NCBI GenBank assembly: GCA_016867615.1
Contig: VGJG01000095.1
Span: 1 to 6,660, forward strand
DNA: 6,660 nucleotides
Source of the DNA: Candidatus Aminicenantota bacterium
Lineage (GTDB): Bacteria > Acidobacteriota > Aminicenantia > Aminicenantales > JAFGAV01
Direction of reading: 5' to 3'
Shown: piece by piece, positions 1 through 6,200 of the stretch
How positions within the stretch are numbered: the stretch's first letter is position 1
How the letters are laid out: each line of letters starts with the position of its first letter
Made by a program: the position numbers and the translations under genes
Notes under the pieces: generated by a model
What the model saw: the letters and a program-made list of their open reading frames with translations, nothing else
Database searches by the model: none
Told to the model about the DNA's origin: nothing

Positions 1-978
1 GGAGCATCCGACATCATCAACGTCACCTCCCTGTCCGGCTATCAGTGGACCAAGCCCGGTAAGCTTTTCCAGTACGTCCTCGCCGGCGCCGGCTATGGCC
101 GCAACATGGACTTCGGCGGGAACAAGTTCTGGGAACTGTGGGTCGGCCTCTTCCAGGCCCAGTTCAAGAACTTCTGGAACACGGAAATCATGCTGGCCTA
201 CAACCCCGAGGCCATGAGCAAGACCCTGACCCGCGGCGGTCCGCTGGTGGCCGTTCCCCCCGGATACCAGGTCAATTTCAGTTTGTCCACGGACAGCCGC
301 AAGCCGGTCGTCCTGAGCGGCTATGCCTCGACGTACCAGCGGCCGGGGAAGAGCTCTGATTGGAGCGCGAACTTCTCCGCACGCTGGAAACCCCTGCCCA
401 CGATCACCTTGTCCGTCGGCCCGACGATCGGCGTCGAAGACAACCCTATGCAGTGGGTGACCCGGGTGACCGACAGTCGGATGACCGAGACCTTCGGCCG
501 CCGCTACATTTTCGCCCAGCTGGACCAGAAAGTCATCGCCACGGACATCCGGCTCGACTGGACCTTCACTCCGCGGCTGACGCTCCAAGCCTACCTCCAG
601 CCCTTCCTGGCCGTCGGCCGGTACAGTGGATTCAAGGAACTGGCCAGGCCGCGCAGCTTCGAGTGGAACGTTTACGGCGACAACGGCTCGACGATCGAAT
701 ACTCCGGCGGGGCCTACTTCGTCGACCCGGACGGCGACGGCGCGGCGCCGATGTTCGCCTTCGGCAAACCCGATTTCAACTACAAATCGTTGCGCGGCAC
801 GGTCGTCCTGCGCTGGGAGTACCTCCCCGGCTCTCTGCTCTACTTCGTCTGGACCCAGAGCCGGGCCGACTACGCCCACCCCGGCGACCTCCAGCTCCGC
901 CGCGACCTGGGCGACCTGTTCACCGCGCCGGGCGACAACATCTTCCTACTCAAGGTCTCCTACCGCTGGAACATGTGA
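1..978 (+). CDS. DUF5916-like outer-membrane beta-barrel protein, C-terminal part (5' end outside window)
   Basis: The frame is open from the first base and ends at TGA 976-978, so about 325 C-terminal residues are visible. The ATG at 106 is internal: codons before it are open and read as the same kind of protein. The sequence is a series of alternating polar/aromatic strands typical of an outer-membrane barrel (for example VNFSLSTD, WSANFSARWKPL, ITLSVGPTIG, DIRLDWTFTPRLTLQAYLQP). The end, residues 258-325, has the pattern FNYKSLRGTVVLRWEY, then GSLLYFVWTQSR, then a closing strand NIFLLKVSYRW. I recognise this ending from DUF5916 proteins, which usually carry an N-terminal carbohydrate-binding (CBM9-like) domain; that part would lie upstream and is not seen. 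The family has no firmly established reaction, and an outer-membrane location is inferred. The aromatic-rich final strand fits a BAM-type C-terminal signal, although the last residue is Met. A TonB-dependent or other barrel family is the alternative. Confidence 0.8.
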   Translation, partial: GASDIINVTSLSGYQWTKPGKLFQYVLAGAGYGRNMDFGGNKFWELWVGLFQAQFKNFWNTEIMLAYNPEAMSKTLTRGGPLVAVPPGYQVNFSLSTDSRKPVVLSGYASTYQRPGKSSDWSANFSARWKPLPTITLSVGPTIGVEDNPMQWVTRVTDSRMTETFGRRYIFAQLDQKVIATDIRLDWTFTPRLTLQAYLQPFLAVGRYSGFKELARPRSFEWNVYGDNGSTIEYSGGAYFVDPDGDGAAPMFAFGKPDFNYKSLRGTVVLRWEYLPGSLLYFVWTQSRADYAHPGDLQLRRDLGDLFTAPGDNIFLLKVSYRWNM

Positions 979-1002
979 CCCGGCTCCGGGCGGAAGGCCG
1001 GG
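979..1002. repeat. GC-rich inverted repeat directly after the first gene
   Basis: CCCGGC at 979-984 pairs with GCCGGG at 997-1002 around a 12-base loop, starting one base after the stop codon. It could end transcription or protect the 3' end of the outer-membrane protein mRNA, but no T-run follows, so I do not call it an intrinsic terminator. Confidence 0.4.
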
Positions 1003-1017
1003 CCGCTTGAAATATCC

Positions 1018-1059
1018 ATCCGGCCGGCAGCCGGCGGACATGCCGGCTCCCGGCCGGAT
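1018..1059. repeat. 42-base imperfect palindrome (long hairpin)
   Basis: ATCCGGCCGG at 1018-1027 is the exact reverse complement of 1050-1059, and AGCCGGC at 1029-1035 is the exact reverse complement of 1042-1048. The two stem blocks are separated by a single C-C mismatch (1028/1049) and close on a six-base loop, GGACAT. As RNA this is a 17-pair stem with one mismatch. No T-run follows. It may be a dispersed intergenic repeat of the REP type or a strong mRNA 3' structure; one copy cannot tell these apart. Confidence 0.65.
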
Positions 1060-1111
1060 CGGTCATGCGCTTCAGTCCCGCCGCGAGCTGCTGATGCCTC
1101 CGGTCTCCCGG

Positions 1112-1129
1112 GCGGGCGTCGACGCCCGC
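1112..1129. repeat. Perfect 18-base palindrome
   Basis: GCGGGCGTC at 1112-1120 is followed without spacer by its exact reverse complement at 1121-1129. It could be a protein-binding site, or an RNA hairpin of seven pairs with a TCGA tetraloop. It is about 120 bases upstream of the small-gene promoter, and no nearby partner copy was seen. Confidence 0.55.
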
Positions 1130-1199
1130 GGAATTTCCCGGAATGCGCGCCTCGAAGCGCCTCTCCGGCCGTGCCCCTGTCTCCGGCAAGGAAAGAGGA

Positions 1200-1221
1200 G
1201 CCGGGGGGCTAGCCCCTCGGC
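1200..1221. repeat. 22-base near-perfect palindrome upstream of the small gene
   Basis: The centre is the 12-base perfect palindrome GGGGCTAGCCCC at 1205-1216. It extends outward through one G-T pair (1204/1217) and four further complementary pairs to 1200 and 1221. In RNA it would be a nine-pair stem with a CTAG loop. It ends 29 bases before the -35 box of the promoter at 1251-1279, a reasonable place for a regulator site, but a read-through barrier from the upstream gene is equally possible. Confidence 0.5.
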
Positions 1222-1250
1222 CTCACCCCTCCCGGCCCTTAAATTCCCCC

Positions 1251-1279
1251 TTGAAAACGGACTCCCGGTCCCCTATGAT
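1251..1279 (+). promoter_or_regulatory. Sigma70-type promoter of the small coiled-coil gene
   Basis: TTGAAA at 1251-1256 and TATGAT at 1274-1279 each match five of six consensus bases and are separated by exactly 17 bases. Transcription would start near 1286, giving a leader of about 27 bases that contains the Shine-Dalgarno of the ORF at 1313. The agreement of spacing and downstream gene signals is the support; expression is not shown. Confidence 0.6.
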
Positions 1280-1312
1280 GAAATCAGCGCTACAGTGGAA
1301 GGAAGTGCCGAC

Positions 1313-1468
1313 ATGAGCGAAAAAGAAGAAGAAAAAAAGGGCAAGCATACCGTCGAGATCGACAAGCTGGAGAAAGAATTGAAGCAGTTCGAGGAGGAGC
1401 GGGAGAAAGAGAAGAAGAAGGGCGAGGACCTCATCGAAAAAATCCAGAAGAAAATCGAAGGAGAATAA
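1313..1468 (+). CDS. Small highly charged coiled-coil protein, 51 residues, function unknown
   Basis: The ORF starts at ATG 1313 and ends at TAA 1466-1468. GGAAGGAAG at 1297-1305 is a good Shine-Dalgarno placed seven bases before the ATG; an in-frame GTG at 1295 is a weaker alternative because it lies on the wrong side of that site. Thirty-three of the 51 residues are charged (16 Glu, 2 Asp, 14 Lys, 1 Arg). Hydrophobic positions V14, I16, L19, L23, F26 and then L40, I41, I44, I48 fall at three-to-four-residue spacing on either side of Gly37, which suggests two short amphipathic helices or a coiled coil. There is no signal peptide, membrane segment or cysteine, so it is probably a soluble cytoplasmic protein. 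It has its own promoter and terminator candidates, separating it from both neighbours. I do not recognise a family. The low-complexity composition means a database match could be spurious, but the full set of expression signals makes a real gene likely. Confidence 0.72.
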   Translation: MSEKEEEKKGKHTVEIDKLEKELKQFEEEREKEKKKGEDLIEKIQKKIEGE

Positions 1469-1527
1469 GCCCGACCGAGCCGCCCTTCCGGGGAAGCCGG
1501 AGAGACGCCCTCACAACGCTAATCCGC

Positions 1528-1562
1528 CTGAGCGAAGCTTTTTTCTTCGCTCGGTCCTTTTC
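1528..1562 (+). terminator. Intrinsic-terminator-like hairpin after the small gene
   Basis: GAGCGAAG at 1530-1537 pairs perfectly with CTTCGCTC at 1545-1552; C1528-G1554 and a T-G wobble extend the stem. The loop is CTTTTTT and the hairpin is followed by TCCTTTTCC. It lies 59 bases after the stop of the 51-residue ORF. The T-tract is interrupted, so efficiency is uncertain. On the opposite strand no T-run follows, so it does not serve the tricorn gene. The rest of 1469-1735 contains only a 12-base palindrome, TTTCCCGGGAAA at 1652-1663, and no gene I can support. Confidence 0.6.
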
Positions 1563-1735
1563 CACCCCCCTTAGGACGACTGTCCGCCCGCCGTTCCGTC
1601 GGCTCCCCCCGCTTCCGACCTTTACGCAGAAGCCCTCGGACTCTTCCCCGTTTTCCCGGGAAAGACGGACTCGTCATCCCGGAGAAAATGGAAGACAGCC
1701 CCTCGTATTCCCATGAGCCGCATCGACGAGATTCT

Positions 1736-4700
1736 TCAGTAATGCTTCGGAAAGACCGGCCTCTTCGGCTTCCCGACCGGGTTCTTCTTCAGCGCCTCCA
1801 AGACGAGATCCACGGCCTTCTCGAGCTGCGGGTCCTTGCCCTGACGCACGAGCGCCGGGTCGTGCTCGACCTCGTAATCGGGCGCGATGCCGATGTTCTC
1901 GGCGATCCAGCCCGCCTCCGGGCTCCAGACGCCCGAGCTGGGCGCCGTGACGAACCCGCCGTCCATGAGCCTGGGCGCGACGGCCCGGCCGACGAGCCCT
2001 CCCCAGGTCGTCTTGCCGACGAGCGGCCCCACGCCGGCCGCGCGGAAATAGTACGGCATGGCGTCACCGCCCGACCCGGCGAATTCGTTGACGATCATCG
2101 CTTTCGGTCCGAAGATGGCGCCCTGGGGCTGGGCCTCATCCTCCCCGTCGCGGCTGGCGACCAGGCTCAACAGACGGCGGTTGAGCATCTCGGCGATGTC
2201 CGTGGCCAGCATCCCGCCGGCGTTGAACCGCTCGTCGATGATCGCCGCTTCCTTTCCCACCTGGGCATAGAAATAGCGGTTGAAGTAGGTGTAGCCGCCG
2301 AAAGACGTATCGGGCATGTAGATATAGGCCACCCTTCCGCCCGTGGCCCTGTCCACGGCGCGGCGGTTGCCCTCGATCCAGGCGAAATGGCGCAGTGAGG
2401 TTTCGTCGGCCACCGGAACGACCGTCACCTCGCGCGCGCCCCGTCCGTCGGGAGAGGGGCCGACCGTGAGGAGGACGCGCTTGCCCGAGGTGTTCTCGAA
2501 GAAGGAGTAGATGTTGTCGGCAGCCGTGAGCTCGCGGCCGTTAACCGCGAGCAGGTACTCGCCCTCCCGGACGTTGACCCCGGGCTGGGTGAGCGGCGCC
2601 TGCAGGCGGGGGTTCCAATTTTCGCCGTTGTAGACGCGGACGAAGCGGTAGCGGCCGTCCGCGACCTCGTAATCGGCTCCCAGCAGGCCGTTGAGAACGC
2701 GGCCGACTTCGGGCAGCTCTCCTCCGCCCACGCTGAGATGCCCGACCTCGATGCCGCCCAGCATCTCGGCAAAAAGGTAATTCAGGTCGCGGCGGGAGAC
2801 GATGTTCTCCAGGAACGGCTCATATCGTCTCTCCGCCCCGGCCAGGTCGAAGCCGTGCATCTCCGGGTCGTAGAAAAATTCGCGCTCGATCCTCCACGCC
2901 TCGCGGTACATCTGCCGCCATTCGGCGCGCGGCTCGACGCGGACCTGGATCCTGTCCACGGCCAGGGCTTGCCCGCCCCCGGGAGCGGACGGAGGAGGAG
3001 CGGCCGGCGCGCCCGGCGGCGGAAGAGGCTTGAGCGTTTCTATGTGCCAGCGGTCCTGCCGCCTGACGAGATATTTTTCCCCGTTCCGGGCCATAAGGAA
3101 AAACTGAACCCCGCTCGCCGCGATGTCTGATCTCCTGGCCGTCAGGTCGAAACGGTGGACCGTAGTGCCCGCGGAGTCGGCCGTACGGTCCGCGACGGAC
3201 GGGGCCTCGACGGCCAGGAGCGTGCCGGCCTTGCCCGTCTGCAGGCCCGTATAGTTGCGGGGCGGAAGCGGCACGGCCAGGATGCGCTGGAGCAGTCCCT
3301 CGAAATCGACCTTCGCCGGCTTAGCGGCGGCGGGTTTGTCGGAGGATTTGTCGCCGGGCTTCGCGCCGGGCTTGTCCGCGGGCTTCTCCTCGGGCTTGCC
3401 TTCGGCGGCGGCCTTCTCCTCGTCGCTCTCCGGAGCGAAGGGCGAAGGCTCGTCCTTGTCCAGGACGGCAAGATACACGGAACGCGTCGAAGGCCGGAAC
3501 CCGCTGTGGATGTCCGGCTGGAGGGAGGCGCCCACGTCCGTGCTGGCCGTAAAAAACAAGTACTTCCCGCCGGCGTCGAAGACCGGATGCCGGGCGTCGC
3601 TCATCCCGTCGGTCACCCGACGGCTTCGGCCCTCGTCGAGCGAATAGAGGAAAACGGCGCTCAGATAGTTCTCCAGGCGCTTGTTATAGGCGATCCACTT
3701 CGAGTCGGGAGACCAGGCGGGGTTGAGGGTGTTCCCGAAACCCCAGAACCGGTCCTTGTCCACACGGACGGGCCTTTTCGTGACGAGGTCCACAACCCAC
3801 AGCGCCAGGTGCCCGTCGACATAGGCGATCTTTTTCGAGTCCGGGGACCAGGTCGGTGAAAAATACCAGTTCGGTTCGTCCCCTAGGGCGATCCGGACCG
3901 GCTCTCCTTTGCCGTCCTGGGATTGGAGGTGGAGCCTGTACTCACCGGACTCGTCCGAGAAAAAGGCGATCGTTTTTCCGTCCGGCGACCAGGCCGGGTC
4001 GCGCTCCATGACGCCGGGGGTCTCGGTGAGGTTGCGGGGGTCGCCCTTCTCGGCGGGCACGGTAACGATTTCGCCGCGCGCCTCAAACACGGCGCGGGCG
4101 GCGCTGGGGGAGACGTCTGCTCCGGAGATGCGGCTGCCGGCGTTCACGAACCGGGACCGGACCTCCGGGAAATCCCCCTTGACCGAGACGGACAGGCGGG
4201 ATGTCCGGCCCGTCTTGAGGTCGTAGAGGCTGAGGCCGCCGAACTGCTCGTAAACGATGGCCCCCGGCCCGGCCGCGGCCGATTTCAGGTCCAGGCCGCG
4301 GTTATCGAGTACCCGGCTCACTTTTTTCGATGCGGGATCATAAGCGAAGAGCGTCACGGCGCCCTCTCGGTCGGAGAGGAAATAGATTTTGTCCCCGGCC
4401 CACATGGGATTGAAGTCGTTCGACTTGCCGGCCGGCACCTTGTCGATGCGCGAGTCGGCCATGTCGGCGACCCAAACCGGCGTCATCCGGCCGCCCCGGT
4501 ACCGCTTCCAAGCGGTGAAGGCTCGGGGCAGGGGGACGTAAGCCAGGCGGCTTCCGTCGGGCGAGTAGGAGGCTTCATAGCCCATGGGCAGGGGAAGCTT
4601 CTCGGGAAGCCCTCCCTCCAGCCCGACGGTGAAAAGCTCGCTGAAGCGGGAATAAGCCGTGCGCCCCGAGGTGAAAAGGACGCGCCGCCCGTCCGGCGTC

Positions 4701-5074
4701 CAGCCCAGGACGGTGTCCGCGGCGGGGTGCCAGGTCAGGCGCTTGGGCACGCCTCCCGAGGCGGGCATGACGAACACGTCCGCGTTTCCGTCGTACTCAC
4801 CGGTGAAGGCCAGAAGCGCTCCGTCGGGCGAGAACGAGGGATGGGTCTCGAGCCCGGGGTTCGTCGTCAGACGGGAGGCCTCCCCGCCCTCTCGGGACAC
4901 GCTCCATAAATCTCCCCCATAGACAAAAACGACGTGCGTCGCGCTCAGGGCCGGCCTCTGCAGGAGCAGCGGATTTTCCTTGTCCGCGGCGCGGCTCGAG
5001 GGGGAAACGATGAGCGCCGAAAGAAAAACGAAAAGACAGAAAAGCAAGGATGCGCGTCGGAGACAAGACGTCAT
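1736..5074 (-). CDS. Exported tricorn protease homologue (S41-type serine peptidase with two beta-propellers and PDZ)
   Basis: The 1112-residue protein is close in length to archaeal tricorn (1071). Tricorn is a hexameric peptidase that trims oligopeptides to very short peptides. Residues 1-29 form a signal peptide (RR, hydrophobic stretch LLFCLFVFLSALIV, then SRA), implying an envelope location rather than the cytosol. TolB/WD40-like blades with SPDG or SPDS motifs (HPSFSPDG, PAWSPDGKTIAF, PTWSPDSKKIAY, PAWSPDSKWIAY) cover roughly 38-680 as two propellers, interrupted by a Lys/Pro-rich insert at about 552-588. A Pro-rich linker (about 681-700) precedes C1; PDZ spans about 790-888 and C2 about 889-1094. 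By spacing, His779 (EVGHLS), Ser1001 (AGSGGD) and Glu1059 (AENIGIAPD) match tricorn His746, Ser965 and Glu1023, and G954 (FNAGG) matches the oxyanion Gly918. Tricorn Ser745 is Gly778 here. The start at 5074 is chosen over an in-frame ATG at 5101 because AGGAGG lies five bases before it. Confidence 0.93.
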   Translation of the reverse strand: MTSCLRRASLLFCLFVFLSALIVSPSSRAADKENPLLLQRPALSATHVVFVYGGDLWSVSREGGEASRLTTNPGLETHPSFSPDGALLAFTGEYDGNADVFVMPASGGVPKRLTWHPAADTVLGWTPDGRRVLFTSGRTAYSRFSELFTVGLEGGLPEKLPLPMGYEASYSPDGSRLAYVPLPRAFTAWKRYRGGRMTPVWVADMADSRIDKVPAGKSNDFNPMWAGDKIYFLSDREGAVTLFAYDPASKKVSRVLDNRGLDLKSAAAGPGAIVYEQFGGLSLYDLKTGRTSRLSVSVKGDFPEVRSRFVNAGSRISGADVSPSAARAVFEARGEIVTVPAEKGDPRNLTETPGVMERDPAWSPDGKTIAFFSDESGEYRLHLQSQDGKGEPVRIALGDEPNWYFSPTWSPDSKKIAYVDGHLALWVVDLVTKRPVRVDKDRFWGFGNTLNPAWSPDSKWIAYNKRLENYLSAVFLYSLDEGRSRRVTDGMSDARHPVFDAGGKYLFFTASTDVGASLQPDIHSGFRPSTRSVYLAVLDKDEPSPFAPESDEEKAAAEGKPEEKPADKPGAKPGDKSSDKPAAAKPAKVDFEGLLQRILAVPLPPRNYTGLQTGKAGTLLAVEAPSVADRTADSAGTTVHRFDLTARRSDIAASGVQFFLMARNGEKYLVRRQDRWHIETLKPLPPPGAPAAPPPSAPGGGQALAVDRIQVRVEPRAEWRQMYREAWRIEREFFYDPEMHGFDLAGAERRYEPFLENIVSRRDLNYLFAEMLGGIEVGHLSVGGGELPEVGRVLNGLLGADYEVADGRYRFVRVYNGENWNPRLQAPLTQPGVNVREGEYLLAVNGRELTAADNIYSFFENTSGKRVLLTVGPSPDGRGAREVTVVPVADETSLRHFAWIEGNRRAVDRATGGRVAYIYMPDTSFGGYTYFNRYFYAQVGKEAAIIDERFNAGGMLATDIAEMLNRRLLSLVASRDGEDEAQPQGAIFGPKAMIVNEFAGSGGDAMPYYFRAAGVGPLVGKTTWGGLVGRAVAPRLMDGGFVTAPSSGVWSPEAGWIAENIGIAPDYEVEHDPALVRQGKDPQLEKAVDLVLEALKKNPVGKPKRPVFPKHY

Positions 5075-5079
5075 GCCGT

Positions 5080-5085
5080 CCTCCT
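5080..5085 (-). promoter_or_regulatory. Shine-Dalgarno that fixes the tricorn start
   Basis: Reading the minus strand, a perfect AGGAGG occupies 5085-5080, followed by ACGGC and the ATG at 5074-5072. An ATG 27 bases upstream (5101) in the same frame would place this site inside the coding region and add nine charged residues before the signal peptide. Confidence 0.85.
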
Positions 5086-5115
5086 GAAAATCAGAATGCA
5101 TTCGCTCTGCTTGTT

Positions 5116-5124
5116 ATGATATCA
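5116..5124 (-). promoter_or_regulatory. Possible extended -10 promoter for the tricorn gene
   Basis: On the minus strand the sequence TGATATCAT (5124-5116) is an extended -10: TG, one base, then TATCAT, five of six matches to TATAAT. A transcript would begin near 5109, about 35 bases before the tricorn ATG and including its Shine-Dalgarno. No good -35 box lies 16-18 bases upstream. If it works, the tricorn gene can be transcribed independently of the SDR gene. Confidence 0.35.
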
Positions 5125-5251
5125 CGATCGGCTCTCTCCGGGCGAATCGTCCCGGATTCCCCGCCTGTTCGGCGCGCTGCTCATTCTTGGCATCTGGCTG
5201 TGGGTCATCGTCAAGTTCGAAAAAGAGGCGAGGGAGCGACACCGGGCCTAA
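5120..5251 (+). other. Orphan open stretch encoding a membrane-helix-like tail, no normal start
   Basis: After a stop at 5117-5119 this frame is open to TAA 5249-5251. From 5162 it reads RLFGALLILGIWLWV followed by IVKFEKEARERHRA: a hydrophobic segment of transmembrane length ending in a charged, basic/acidic tail, with GC-ending codons like the neighbouring genes. There is no ATG, GTG or TTG in frame; only ATT at 5156 or CTG at 5165 could start it. The ATG at 5116 lies one frame away, and removing one C from the CCCC run at 5159-5162 would join them into a protein of roughly 45 residues. It may be a gene remnant, a frameshifted small membrane protein, or a chance product of a GC-rich gap. 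I do not recognise the family. Confidence 0.3.
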
Positions 5252-5261
5252 GACCCGTTTT
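5243..5261 (+). terminator. Weak hairpin with TTTT at the end of the orphan frame
   Basis: CGGG at 5243-5246 pairs with CCCG at 5254-5257, immediately followed by TTTT at 5258-5261. The stem is only four pairs, so the case is weak. It reads as a terminator only on the + strand, where it follows the orphan frame ending at 5251, and it overlaps the last codon of the SDR gene. Confidence 0.25.
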
Positions 5262-6109
5262 CAGCTCCGGCGGCTCATGACGAAATCGACGAAGCGCTGG
5301 GGAAAAGCCTCGAAAAACGCGGCCGCTCCCGACATATGGCCGACCCGGTAGCGCCTCTTCGGGCGGCGGGCGGCGAGGGTCTTGGCGATCGTCTCGGCCA
5401 CTTTTTCGGGCGCGGTTCTCTTCCTATCGAAGGCGGCATGCTCTCGCTGCTCCCTCCTGAGACGCTCGGTGTAGAGGGCCAGCCGGTCCGGCGGCCATGA
5501 GCGGAACGACTCTTCCAGGTCCCGCTTCGATCTTTCCACGGCCGCCGTCCGGATCCCCCCGCAGCGGATCATGATGTTGGGGATGCGCCAGGGCCGGAGC
5601 TCGACGTCCAGGGTGCGGATCAGGCCGTTCGCCCCGAAATCCGGCACATGAATGGAGGCGATGAAGGGGAGAGGAAGAAGCGCCGGCGTCGTGATCCACA
5701 GGATGCGGCCGCCCCCTCGGCGGAGACGGGGAAGAAGCCCCTGGATGAGGGCGACGGGACCGACGAGCCTCGTCTCGAGCTCGCGGCGAAGCAGGGAGGG
5801 ATCCAGAAGCTCCACGGGGGCGATGCCGCCGGCGCCGGCGTTGTTGACGAGCGCATAAAGCCCTTCGAACCCGCGGCCATAGAGTTCCCGGCCGATCGTA
5901 TCCAGGGCCGCAGCGATGTCGCCGGGCCGGGTGAGGTCGAGCGGGCATACGGGTACGAGCTCGGCCTGTCCGGCCTCCCGCCGGAGGGAATCGGCATCCT
6001 CCTCCTTGCGGACCGTGGCGAAGACCGTGTAGCCGAGCCGCGCCAAATGGAGTGCCGTGGCGCGGCCGATGCCGGACGAGCATCCCGTGATGACAACGGC
6101 TTTCTTCAT
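5261..6109 (-). CDS. Short-chain dehydrogenase/reductase (SDR) fold protein with a degenerate catalytic tetrad
   Basis: The 282-residue protein has the normal classical-SDR length and begins at once with the Rossmann fold. The dinucleotide motif TGCSSGIG is at residues 8-15, the adenine-contacting Asp at 58 (CPLDL), and the NNAG motif at 89-92. Arg34 and Lys35 after the second strand (FATVRKEED) suggest NADP(H) preference. The fold continues through LVGPVALIQGLLP and GGRILWIT to RTLDVELRPW, so the catalytic positions can be placed: Arg114, Thr140, Ile153 and Asp157 stand where Asn, Ser, Tyr and Lys are expected. The usual PG after strand six is CG (183-184). NADP(H) binding looks intact, but ordinary oxidoreductase chemistry appears unlikely; a binding or regulatory role is inferred. 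Overall style resembles 17-beta-HSD/retinol-dehydrogenase-like SDRs, and the substrate is unknown. ATG 6109 is supported by protein alignment, not by a Shine-Dalgarno, which is absent. The tricorn gene follows on the same strand after 186 bases. Confidence 0.88.
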   Translation of the reverse strand: MKKAVVITGCSSGIGRATALHLARLGYTVFATVRKEEDADSLRREAGQAELVPVCPLDLTRPGDIAAALDTIGRELYGRGFEGLYALVNNAGAGGIAPVELLDPSLLRRELETRLVGPVALIQGLLPRLRRGGGRILWITTPALLPLPFIASIHVPDFGANGLIRTLDVELRPWRIPNIMIRCGGIRTAAVERSKRDLEESFRSWPPDRLALYTERLRREQREHAAFDRKRTAPEKVAETIAKTLAARRPKRRYRVGHMSGAAAFFEAFPQRFVDFVMSRRS

Positions 6110-6129
6110 GGGGATCAGGTTAAAAATGT

Positions 6130-6135
6130 ATCATA
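6130..6135 (-). promoter_or_regulatory. Possible -10 box for the SDR gene
   Basis: On the minus strand TATGAT (6135-6130) lies about 20 bases before the SDR ATG, in a locally AT-rich stretch. A transcript from it would have a leader of only about 14 bases, which would fit the lack of a Shine-Dalgarno. There is no recognisable -35 box at the right distance, and an alternative -10, TATACT, lies about 13 bases further upstream. Confidence 0.3.
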
Positions 6136-6200
6136 TGACAAAGAGTATATGAAACTTGGATGCCGGTAGAACGCACAGATGAAATGTTAAATAAACGGGC

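Noticed and set aside
626..1312. In-frame upstream extension of the small coiled-coil ORF
   Set aside because: It overlaps the outer-membrane gene in another frame, reads as low-complexity Ser/Arg/Thr/Pro-rich shadow sequence, and ignores the promoter and Shine-Dalgarno placed just before ATG 1313.
1555..1735. Terminator for the tricorn gene on the minus strand
   Set aside because: Only the palindrome TTTCCCGGGAAA at 1652-1663 is present, without a following T-run on the minus strand; the hairpin at 1528-1554 has its T-rich tail on the + side only.
2851..2866. His740 in the EMHG motif as the catalytic histidine of the tricorn homologue
   Set aside because: Spacing to Ser1001 (261) does not match tricorn (219); His779 in EVGHLS matches at 222 and sits before GGG as in tricorn.
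3923..4909. Long + strand open frame opposite the tricorn gene (328 residues), and other long + strand frames between 1688 and 3859
   Set aside because: They are antisense to a well-supported tricorn gene, have no recognisable domain, and long shadow frames are expected in GC-rich coding DNA.
5075..5101. Upstream ATG (5101) as the tricorn start
   Set aside because: The AGGAGG at 5085-5080 would lie inside the gene, and the added residues would come before an otherwise standard signal peptide.
5117..5124. TGATATCA occurring both here and at 6362-6369 as a shared operator
   Set aside because: An eight-base palindrome found twice in AT-rich spots is weak, and each copy overlaps a -10-like sequence that explains part of it.
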